Positions 1 through 5,283 of a DNA stretch of 5,502 nucleotides are shown here, one piece after another. Source of the DNA: an uncultured Cellvibrio sp. (GTDB taxonomy: Bacteria; Pseudomonadota; Gammaproteobacteria; Pseudomonadales; Cellvibrionaceae). The position numbers were made by a program, and so were the translations under genes. The stretch spans positions 1 to 5,502 of the forward strand of contig CAMLRJ010000264.1 of assembly GCA_946482345.1 (NCBI GenBank). Direction: 5' to 3'. The notes beneath the pieces are model-generated. The model saw nothing but the letters and a program-made list of their open reading frames with translations. It was not told the DNA's origin and searched no databases. Positions within the stretch are counted from its first letter, which is position 1. Each line of letters begins with the position of its first letter.

Positions 1-487
1 CGGTAAAAGTGCGGTCATAAAAACCTTCCAATGCCAGATCCATGTCCACTGAAAATTCGATGCGCCCTGCAGTACCATCCATATAACCGGGCAATACCAG
101 CACATCACTGAAATCACGGGTATTGGTGGTAATGCGACTGGTCAACCATCGGGTTTTCAATTCCGGGCGAGGGTTGCTTCCCTGAGCCAGAATATTACCG
201 GTATCGTCATAAATAATGACCCGATAAACATAACCATAACGCAGCAGACCATTCACTACTTCATAGGCCAACTCGTCATCCAATGTGGAAACCGATCTGA
301 CCGCTGGTGGAGTCGCCACTTTTAAAATCTTGTCGATCAGGGATTCAAATTCTTTTTCCTGACTCATGAAATCCAGATAGAACTGCACCCAGCTCATCAA
401 AATGCTCAAAATAATTGCCAACACAATACCGATCTTGGCCAGACGGAAGGAGATACCATGAAAAAACGGGACTGACTTGTCACTCAT
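1..487 (-). CDS. Membrane-anchored sensor protein, N-terminal part (runs off left edge)
   Basis: The minus-strand frame is open from an ATG at 487-485 to the window edge, giving 162 residues with no stop. A short cytoplasmic N-terminus is followed by one hydrophobic segment at about residues 15-37 and then a polar region predicted to be periplasmic. Residues 61-101 contain a pattern (PAVRSVSTLDDELAYEVV, then a short hydrophobic strand and YDDTGNILA) that I associate with extracytoplasmic sensor regions of GGDEF/EAL proteins and histidine kinases. The C-terminal output domain is outside the window, so the enzymatic activity is unknown. A c-di-GMP enzyme is my preferred inference, partly because a diguanylate cyclase is transcribed divergently from the same intergenic region. 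The ATG at 487 is chosen because it precedes the membrane segment. No strong Shine-Dalgarno is visible. A TATACT-like -10 lies at 530-525 on this strand without a good -35. Confidence 0.75.
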   Translation of the reverse strand, partial: MSDKSVPFFHGISFRLAKIGIVLAIILSILMSWVQFYLDFMSQEKEFESLIDKILKVATPPAVRSVSTLDDELAYEVVNGLLRYGYVYRVIIYDDTGNILAQGSNPRPELKTRWLTSRITTNTRDFSDVLVLPGYMDGTAGRIEFSVDMDLALEGFYDRTFT

Positions 488-840
488 CGGCTATCTGCCA
501 AATTTTGTTATGGGAATGCGTTTGAGTATAGAACATGATCCTAGGAGTCACTTTGTAAATTCTGACGAAATGTAATAAAAAAAACGGCAGATGTCACCAA
601 AAGCAACTTCATTACCGACAAACTTTTGACATTAGGGCAAAGATTTACCGCAATCTTGAAAAAATTCACTTGGGATATGTGACATAAAACCGTTTATATT
701 TTTACCTATCAGTTTAATAAAGCCATCTAATCACTTGATTTTATTGTGTTTTTATTGCTTAAGATCTAATGGCACAGAATTCGCTTAATCAGCATAAGTA
801 GCTTAACCAGCAGATCAGGATTTAGACAAAGGTAAATCTT
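488..840. promoter_or_regulatory. Divergent AT-rich intergenic region between sensor gene and diguanylate cyclase
   Basis: These 353 bases carry no credible ORF and must hold the promoters of both flanking genes. Toward the minus-strand gene there is a TATACT-like -10 at 530-525. Toward the plus-strand gene the candidates are weak: a perfect TTGACA at 626-631 has only CGCAAT at the right distance (649-654), and TTGGGA at 670-675 lies 19 bases before TATATT at 695-700. No single promoter can be chosen. GCTTAA occurs at 757, 783 and 801, the last two within a tandem repeat listed separately. AAAGG at 828-832, 8 bases before the ATG at 841, is the ribosome binding site of the cyclase. No RNA gene or terminator is seen. 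Confidence 0.4.
783..812 (+). repeat. Short direct repeat in the leader of the diguanylate cyclase gene
   Basis: GCTTAATCAGCA at 783-794 is repeated as GCTTAACCAGCA at 801-812, with 11 of 12 bases identical, a 6-base spacer and an 18-base period. A further GCTTAA is at 757-762. The repeat ends 28 bases before the start codon, so it probably lies in the 5' untranslated leader or just at the promoter. It could be a paired regulator-binding site, or chance in an AT-rich region. No known operator was recognised. Confidence 0.45.
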
Positions 841-1764
841 ATGCGTGATTTAACCATGATTAATGCTCCATTAACCAAGGTACAAAACCCGACCCCCATT
901 AGTAATGAAACCCGCCTGACAGCTCAACTAAAGCTGATGCAAGCACTGCAAACCAGTCTGAATCCACATCAATTGCTGGCATCTTTCTTCAAACACATAC
1001 AACCCATAGTCAGTGTTTCCGGAAGCACCCTGGCTCTGAGAGCTGCTGAGCAAATTTATAAAGTTGGCAGGAGCAGTATTCATTCATGCAATTACAGGCT
1101 CTCGACCGATGAGGGTTTTTTGGGGGAATTAACCCTGTCACGCAGCCGACGTTTCAGTGAAGACGAATTAATGAATATTGAAATGTTTGTCGGATCTTTT
1201 GTATTTGCCTTACGTAATGCAATCCGCTATCAGGACGCCCTGACTCTCGCACTGCTTGACCCCTTAACCATGATAGGCAATCGTAAGGCGCTGGAAACCG
1301 CCATTCGCCGTGAGTTACCGCTGGCTGAACGCCATCATCAGGATTTATCGATACTGATGATTGATGTCGATCACTTTAAAACAATCAACGATTCTCACGG
1401 CCACGATAAAGGCGATCAGGTGTTGGTTGCCATCGCCAAAACCATCCAGACAGTTTGTCGCGAAACCGATTTGATTTTCCGTTTTGGTGGTGAAGAATTT
1501 TTGGTGATATTACGTAACACCAATATTCAGGGCGCGCACATTATTGCCGAGCGTTTGCGACAACAAATTGCAGAAAGCCGTATTAATACAAAGAATGAAA
1601 GTATTTCACCTACTGTGAGCATCGGTATTTCATCCTTGCATCATGGCAATAAAGAAAAATCCCAGGATTTATTCAAACGTGCTGACACTGCCCTTTACAA
1701 GGCAAAATCAGCAGGGCGTAACTGCGTGATGGATGAAGAGCTGGAATTGCCTCTCTCAATATAA
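841..1764 (+). CDS. Soluble diguanylate cyclase with N-terminal GAF-like region and GGDEF domain
   Basis: The 307-residue protein should make cyclic di-GMP from two GTP in the cytoplasm; it has no membrane segment or signal peptide. Residues about 40-130 look like a diverged GAF-type sensor, ending in a helix (RRFSEDELMNIEMFVGSF) typical of GAF C-termini. The GGDEF domain covers about 135-298. It starts with DPLTMIGNR (140-148) and has the metal-binding IDVDHFK (174-180), the NDxxGHxxGD region (183-192) and an intact active-site signature GGEEF at 216-220. An RxxD inhibitory site (RETD, 207-210) sits exactly five residues before it, so product feedback inhibition is expected. The catalytic residues argue for an active enzyme. 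The start at 841 is supported by AAAGG at 828-832; the ATG at 856 is less well placed. The 3' end overlaps the convergent DUF502 gene by 9 bases. The signal sensed by the GAF-like part is unknown. Confidence 0.93.
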   Translation: MRDLTMINAPLTKVQNPTPISNETRLTAQLKLMQALQTSLNPHQLLASFFKHIQPIVSVSGSTLALRAAEQIYKVGRSSIHSCNYRLSTDEGFLGELTLSRSRRFSEDELMNIEMFVGSFVFALRNAIRYQDALTLALLDPLTMIGNRKALETAIRRELPLAERHHQDLSILMIDVDHFKTINDSHGHDKGDQVLVAIAKTIQTVCRETDLIFRFGGEEFLVILRNTNIQGAHIIAERLRQQIAESRINTKNESISPTVSIGISSLHHGNKEKSQDLFKRADTALYKAKSAGRNCVMDEELELPLSI

Positions 1765-2361
1765 AATTGTTTGGGAACCACTGCCGCAAGCAATCACTGT
1801 TTTCATGGCAGCTTCTACGGAAACCTGTGGCAACAAATCCACACATTCAATGGACAGGTGATAGATCATTCCCGATGTGGGTATGGGCGCTGTAGCAACA
1901 TACACAGTGACATCACCATTTTCATGCCTCGCGGTGATGATACCTGTCACCGAAACCGGAATATGTCGCCCCATAATATAAGCACGACACACTTCACCCT
2001 TCAGTAATGATTGGCTGCCTTTGCCACCAAAAAATTGCGACACCAGATCATTAATAGTGCCGTAACCCGGCGCAACTTTTCCCAGCCACTGATCTATCCA
2101 TTCATGCATCCAGTGACCGATGTTGGTTTTCACCAATAAACCTATAGTAAAACAAGCCACCATTAACAGAATAACTACGGTAAAATCAGCCACAATATTG
2201 GTGATAGTGGCCTGCTCAACCAACCAATGGCTCAATGGCTGGATTAAAGATTGCAGACCTTTCAAGATCCAATCAGCCAACCAAATAAAAATCGCTATTG
2301 GCAGAACAACCGTTAATCCGCCCAACAAAGTGATAGTAATAAACGAACGAATGCGTTTCAT
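1756..2361 (-). CDS. DUF502 family inner-membrane protein
   Basis: From the ATG at 2361 this encodes 201 residues. Two hydrophobic segments (about 7-29 and 57-77) precede a soluble C-terminal part. Family marks are the N-terminal MKRIRSF followed by a long hydrophobic helix containing a proline, and the VYVATAPIPTSG segment (153-164), which matches the usual VFVPTTPxPTSG signature of DUF502. The closing region (about 174-195, DLLPQVSVEAAMKTVIACGSG) also follows the family pattern. The molecular function of DUF502 is not established. The frame is open upstream to another ATG at 2409 (16 more residues), but family members begin at the MKR position and that longer start would overlap the divergent neighbour, so 2361 is preferred. 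Neither start has a clear Shine-Dalgarno. The length is close to the family norm. The stop codon lies within the 3' end of the convergent cyclase gene. Confidence 0.85.
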   Translation of the reverse strand: MKRIRSFITITLLGGLTVVLPIAIFIWLADWILKGLQSLIQPLSHWLVEQATITNIVADFTVVILLMVACFTIGLLVKTNIGHWMHEWIDQWLGKVAPGYGTINDLVSQFFGGKGSQSLLKGEVCRAYIMGRHIPVSVTGIITARHENGDVTVYVATAPIPTSGMIYHLSIECVDLLPQVSVEAAMKTVIACGSGSQTILY

Positions 2362-2400
2362 AGTGTTTGTCCGATTAGTCAAAAACAGAGTGCCCAAATA

Positions 2401-3201
2401 ATGCGACATTGTTACATAATATTAATGAAATTATGCCTGCTTGGTACCGTAAATTTTAGTGCTGTAAATTTTGCGTCAACCAGTATTTCCTATGAGGTCA
2501 TAGCGGAGCGTTATCACAATCCACAATTATTTACCCAGGGATTGGAAATGCATGATGATAAAATTTACGAATCATCCGGACTCTATGATAAATCGGAGTT
2601 GTTGATTTACCCGCTTCGTCTCAACGAATCAAAATGGGCGCAGATGACCAGCAAACCTGAATTCAGTTTCAAACTTCCCCGAAAATATTTTGCCGAAGGC
2701 ATCAGCGTATTTAATGACAAAATCTATCTGTTAACCTGGAACGAAAAAAAATTATTTGTTTTTGATTTAAAAACCCACGCCGAATTAAAACCAATGAGTT
2801 ACAAGGGTGAAGGCTGGGGTCTGACACACAATAACCAACACCTGATTCGCAGTGATGGCAGTGCAACCTTATATTTTCATCATCCGGATAATTTCAAAGT
2901 CGAAAAAAAATTGGACGTAAAACAAAATAATCAGCCGGTTAATCAATTGAATGAACTGGAATTTGCGATGGGTTTTATTTGGGCCAATCTTTGGTATCAA
3001 CACAAAATTATTAAAATTAATCCTGATACGGGTGAAGTAGTTGGCGAGCTCGACTTACAAAAAATAGCCGCACAACATTACGACAATACCGAAAAAGTAC
3101 TTAACGGTATTGCCTGGGACGAACAACGTCAGGCCTTTTGGATTACCGGAAAATGGTGGCCAAAAATGTATTTGATTAAAGTGACTCAAACCCCACCCTA
3201 A
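2401..3201 (+). CDS. Exported glutaminyl-peptide cyclotransferase (plant/bacterial beta-propeller type)
   Basis: The 266-residue protein belongs to the glutamine cyclotransferase family (Glu_cyclase_2 type), which converts N-terminal glutamine of peptides to pyroglutamate with release of ammonia. The family fold is a five-bladed beta-propeller. Conserved blocks in order are FTQGLEM (44-50), YESSGLY (56-62, with E57 a candidate catalytic acid), FAEG (97-100), LTWNEK (111-116), EGWGLT (137-142), SDGSATLYF (151-159), LNELE (183-187), WANLWY (194-199), LNGIAWD (234-240) and FWITGKWWP (246-254). The set is complete, so the enzyme is probably intact. The first ~26 residues are hydrophobic and look like a signal peptide, so action in the periplasm or outside the cell is expected. 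The start is uncertain: ATG 2401 and ATG 2425 (MKLCLLGTV, a more typical signal peptide) both lack a strong Shine-Dalgarno. The last codons and TAA stop lie inside a repeat element. Confidence 0.9.
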   Translation: MRHCYIILMKLCLLGTVNFSAVNFASTSISYEVIAERYHNPQLFTQGLEMHDDKIYESSGLYDKSELLIYPLRLNESKWAQMTSKPEFSFKLPRKYFAEGISVFNDKIYLLTWNEKKLFVFDLKTHAELKPMSYKGEGWGLTHNNQHLIRSDGSATLYFHHPDNFKVEKKLDVKQNNQPVNQLNELEFAMGFIWANLWYQHKIIKINPDTGEVVGELDLQKIAAQHYDNTEKVLNGIAWDEQRQAFWITGKWWPKMYLIKVTQTPP

Positions 3202-3304
3202 CCCTCCCCTTCGTAAGGGGAGGGGACAGATCTCGCGTTGTAGTAGCAGGGAGTAACGTCCCCCCCCCTCCCGCTGGGGGTGGTTAGGAGGGGGTTTAGC
3301 TCTT
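3188..3304. repeat. REP-like inverted pair at the convergent 3' ends of the cyclotransferase and SDR genes
   Basis: Two GC-rich units face each other. Unit 1 (3188-3227, plus sense) begins AAACCCCACCCTAACC and unit 2 (3297-3258, read on minus) begins AAACCCCCTCCTAACC, 14 of 16 bases identical. Each continues into a C-rich/G-rich hairpin and ends GGGGAC. Unit 1 contains a perfect 10-bp stem (3202-3211 with 3215-3224, loop CGT). Unit 2 can pair 3264-3271 with 3287-3294. The 30 bases between the units look unique. The stop codons of both flanking genes fall inside the units. No T-rich tract follows either stem, so these are not textbook intrinsic terminators, although they may block transcription or protect 3' ends. 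A related unit with the same tail (GTTAGGAGGGGGT, then GCTCTT) lies at 4261-4304. Confidence 0.8.
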
Positions 3305-4096
3305 CACCGCCGCAGTTAAAATCGAACTCATCATACCTGCACCCGATGCCAACCAGCCGCCATCGACCGGAATAATAGCGCCACTAATATAAGTGGCGTA
3401 TTCCGAAGATAAAAATAAACAGGCATTGGCAATATCATCCGTTGATCCCATGCGTTTTAATGGCACAGATTTTTTTACCACATCGCGAACATGATCATTG
3501 GGCGCAAGACGTTTCATGCCCTCGGTATCATCAATCGGACCAGGAACAATCGAGTTGATGCGAATACCTTCTGATCCCCACTCAACACAAAGTGTTTTGG
3601 TGATCATATCCACACCCGCTTTGGCCGCGCACACATGCGATTGTGCAATCATGGCAACCGATGCTTGCGGAGCAGAAATATTAATGATGGATGCGCCCGG
3701 TTTTTGTAAATAAGGATACACCGCTTGCATCACATGAAAAGTTCCCAGCAAATCAATATCAATAACCGTTTTAAATGCATTGGCCGACATACCGGTTGCC
3801 AAGGCCGGAAAATTTCCTGCAGCACCGGAAACAACAACATGCCACCGCCCTATTTCTTCTGTTAACTCGGTAATTTTATTTTTCAATTGCTCCGCATCAC
3901 GCACATCAACCGCACGCCCTGCCATTTTTTTTGTAGACAAACTTCTTAACGCGACCAAGGTTTTATCCACTTTTTCCTGCGAGCGACTAATCACCGCCAC
4001 ATTCGCCCCCGCTTTGGCGAAAGATTCTGCAATACCACGATTAATGCCACTGGTGCCACCGACGACTAATACGTTTTTTTGGTTGAAGTTGAACAT
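3296..4096 (-). CDS. SDR family oxidoreductase resembling 2,4-dienoyl-CoA reductase (peroxisomal DECR type)
   Basis: The 266-residue classical-length SDR has a Rossmann nucleotide-binding start, VVGGTSGINRGIA (11-23), and SRS at 37-39, which suggests NADPH preference. SGAAGNF (90-96) replaces the usual NNAG. The stretch 105-120 (ANAFKTVIDIDLLGTF) and the block 171-197 (VEWG, IRINS, PGPIDDTEGMKRL) closely recall peroxisomal 2,4-dienoyl-CoA reductases. DGGWLASG (245-252) closes the fold. The canonical YxxxK is absent: K159 is present but the tyrosine position is V155, which fits the DECR group, where the tyrosine is displaced. The expected reaction is NADPH-dependent reduction of 2,4-dienoyl-CoA to 3-enoyl-CoA in the cytoplasm; the substrate is inferred. 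AGGA at 4107-4104, 7 bases before the ATG, supports the start. It lies 217 bases downstream of the isomerase gene on the same strand, with repeats between. Its last two codons and stop fall in a repeat. Confidence 0.88.
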   Translation of the reverse strand: MFNFNQKNVLVVGGTSGINRGIAESFAKAGANVAVISRSQEKVDKTLVALRSLSTKKMAGRAVDVRDAEQLKNKITELTEEIGRWHVVVSGAAGNFPALATGMSANAFKTVIDIDLLGTFHVMQAVYPYLQKPGASIINISAPQASVAMIAQSHVCAAKAGVDMITKTLCVEWGSEGIRINSIVPGPIDDTEGMKRLAPNDHVRDVVKKSVPLKRMGSTDDIANACLFLSSEYATYISGAIIPVDGGWLASGAGMMSSILTAAVKS

Positions 4097-4131
4097 GATT
4101 GTTTCCTGTAAAAATTTTTATTTGAATTCAT

Positions 4132-4304
4132 TACCCCCTAATTAAAAAGGGAGTCATTCCCCACTTTGAAAAAGGGGGGCTAGGGGGGATTTAAAATCTC
4201 AGAGACATTGACCATTTTAAATCCCTCCCCCGCCTCCCTTTTTCAAAGGGAGGAGCCAATCCCTCCCCCTGCCAAGGGGGAAGTTAGGAGGGGGTAAGGC
4301 TCTT
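4132..4304. repeat. Cluster of GC-rich palindromic repeats between isomerase and SDR genes
   Basis: Almost the whole gap between the two minus-strand genes is repeat-like. It contains a long inverted repeat (4159-4253, listed separately) and a further unit at 4261-4304 with a 6-bp stem (4265-4270 with 4275-4280) and a GTTAGGAGGGGGT tail. That tail and the GCTCTT after it match the repeat at the end of the SDR gene (3258-3304). A partial C-rich/G-rich motif (CCCCCTAATTAAAAAGGGAG) lies at the left end. There is no ORF here. On the minus strand the cluster would be transcribed between the two genes, so it may reduce read-through or stabilise the upstream mRNA. The element class is not identified by name. 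Confidence 0.75.
4159..4253. repeat. Long imperfect inverted repeat (about 40 bases per arm)
   Basis: The arm at 4159-4197 is the reverse complement of 4214-4253 at 34 of 40 aligned positions, with five mismatches and one gap, around a 16-base loop (4198-4213). The inner end of each arm is ATTTAAAAT/ATTTTAAAT. Each arm also folds on itself: CCTCCCTTT (4233-4241) pairs perfectly with AAAGGGAGG (4245-4253), and 4159-4167 pairs with 4171-4179 with one mismatch. The structure resembles two REP-like units in inverted orientation. No terminal target duplication or transposase is visible. Confidence 0.8.
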
Positions 4305-4313
4305 AAAAAAAAT

Positions 4314-5090
4314 TCAAAACCGAGAAAAATCCGGCGCCCTCTTTTCAAAAAATGCCATCACTGATTCCTTGCATTCTTCCGATCCCAATCCTTCAGCAAA
4401 AGCTTTGTATTCCACTTGCAAACATTGATCAATTACCATTTGATTTTGTGATAACAATGCTTTTGTTCGTTTCACAGCCGATGGTGGTTGCTTCGCTAAT
4501 TTTGCAATTTTTTCTTCAGCATATTCATGCAATTCATCCCAGGGAACTGATGCGGTTGCAATACCCAGTTCTGCCGCTTTCACGCCGGAAAAAGATTCGC
4601 CCAATAAAAATAATTCCGCTGCTTTGGCTTTGCCGATCAAACGGGGCAATAAATAACTGCTGGCATATTCAGGGCACAATCCCAAATTCACAAATGGCAA
4701 TTGTAATTTTGCATCATCAGCAACATACACCAGATCACAATGCAATAATAAAGTCGTACCAATACCTATGGCGTAACCTTTCACTATTGCTACCACCGGT
4801 TTTTCCGAACGCATTAATGCGTTGATAAACCTGACGACGGGATGATCATCACGAATGACCGGGTCATTCATAAAATCCATCAAATCATTCCCGCTGGTAA
4901 AAAATTCATCATGGCCTTTTAACACCAACACACGAATTTCCGGTTCTTGATTTGCTTGAATAATCAAATCCGCCAGTGCCGAATACATGGCCAGAGACAG
5001 TGCATTTTTTCGTTCAGGACGATTGATTTGCAACGTCAGGACTCTATTGTGCTGATGAACAATGACCTCGGGTGATGACGATAAAATCAT
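4314..5090 (-). CDS. Crotonase-fold protein, probable delta3,delta2-enoyl-CoA isomerase
   Basis: The 258-residue length is normal for the enoyl-CoA hydratase/isomerase family. NRPERKNALS (23-32), the oxyanion-hole segment FTSGNDLMDF (64-73) and IGIGTTLLLHCD (108-119) are typical of the fold. Aligned by eye to rat mitochondrial hydratase through the CD pair (118-119), the two hydratase glutamates (E144, E164) correspond to T113 and F133, so water addition is unlikely. Instead LGLCPE (136-141) followed by SSYLLPRLIG supplies E141, where delta3,delta2-enoyl-CoA isomerases of the peroxisomal type carry their single catalytic acid; SGNDL is also typical of them. The expected role is shifting a 3-enoyl-CoA double bond to the 2-trans position during unsaturated fatty acid oxidation. 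Automatic annotation may say enoyl-CoA hydratase. The start at 5090 has AAGGA at 5102-5098 seven bases upstream. It is the upstream gene of a possible two-gene unit with the SDR. Confidence 0.87.
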   Translation of the reverse strand: MILSSSPEVIVHQHNRVLTLQINRPERKNALSLAMYSALADLIIQANQEPEIRVLVLKGHDEFFTSGNDLMDFMNDPVIRDDHPVVRFINALMRSEKPVVAIVKGYAIGIGTTLLLHCDLVYVADDAKLQLPFVNLGLCPEYASSYLLPRLIGKAKAAELFLLGESFSGVKAAELGIATASVPWDELHEYAEEKIAKLAKQPPSAVKRTKALLSQNQMVIDQCLQVEYKAFAEGLGSEECKESVMAFFEKRAPDFSRF

Positions 5091-5129
5091 AAATAAATCC
5101 TTGCGATTAATGAGATGACAGGTGATCGC

Positions 5130-5158
5130 ATTCTATGCCCAACCTGACCCGGCTTGAA
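5130..5158 (-). promoter_or_regulatory. Candidate sigma70 promoter for the isomerase gene
   Basis: On the minus strand a TAGAAT -10 lies at 5135-5130 with a weak TTCAAG -35 at 5158-5153 and a 17-base spacer. It would start transcription roughly 30 bases before the ATG at 5090. The -35 matches the consensus at only about half its positions. TATACT hexamers at 5163-5158 and 5208-5203 are alternatives without a good -35. No FadR-like or PsrA-like operator was recognised nearby. Confidence 0.3.
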
Positions 5159-5220
5159 GTATAGCGCCATAATGACAAATCACACCTGATAATAAGACAC
5201 TCAGTATAGAGTCAGTGGTA

Positions 5221-5249
5221 ATGACACATGCTGCGTGTCTCGGTAGAAT
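5221..5249 (+). promoter_or_regulatory. Sigma70 promoter of argS
   Basis: ATGACA at 5221-5226 (5 of 6 to consensus) and TAGAAT at 5244-5249 (5 of 6) are separated by exactly 17 bases. Transcription would start near 5256, giving a leader of about 28 bases before the argS ATG at 5284. The -35 overlaps a small inverted repeat (GACAC at 5223-5227 with GTGTC at 5235-5239), which may or may not be functional. Confidence 0.7.
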
Positions 5250-5283
5250 CGCGCTCCTGTTTTTTTGCTAATTTGACCTGCCT

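Noticed and set aside
664..684. CRP-like site (TTCAC ... GTGACA) upstream of the cyclase
   Set aside because: The half-sites are in the wrong orientation and spacing for TGTGA-N6-TCACA; only a single TGTGA half-site is present.
1771..2007. 78-residue plus-strand frame after the diguanylate cyclase
   Set aside because: It is antisense to the conserved PTSG-containing part of the DUF502 protein and has no supporting signal.
2120..2401. 93-residue plus-strand frame opposite the DUF502 gene
   Set aside because: It is antisense to the DUF502 coding sequence and shows no domain of its own.
3202..3224. Perfect 10-bp stem as an intrinsic terminator of the cyclotransferase gene
   Set aside because: The stem is strong but followed by GGACAGATC, with no T-rich tract; it is better described as part of the repeat element.
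3780..4145. 121-residue plus-strand open frame opposite the SDR gene start
   Set aside because: It is antisense to a clear SDR Rossmann domain and runs into the repeat cluster; no family motif is seen.
4132..4304. CRISPR array or tandem repeat array
   Set aside because: The units are palindromic, differ in sequence and spacing, and have no regular repeat-spacer pattern.
4352..4825. 157-residue plus-strand open frame opposite the isomerase gene
   Set aside because: It lies wholly antisense to a well-supported crotonase-family gene, and its translation shows no recognisable domain.
5223..5239. GACAC/GTGTC inverted repeat over the argS promoter as an operator
   Set aside because: Five-base arms with a 7-base loop are easily expected by chance, and no matching regulator is suggested by context.
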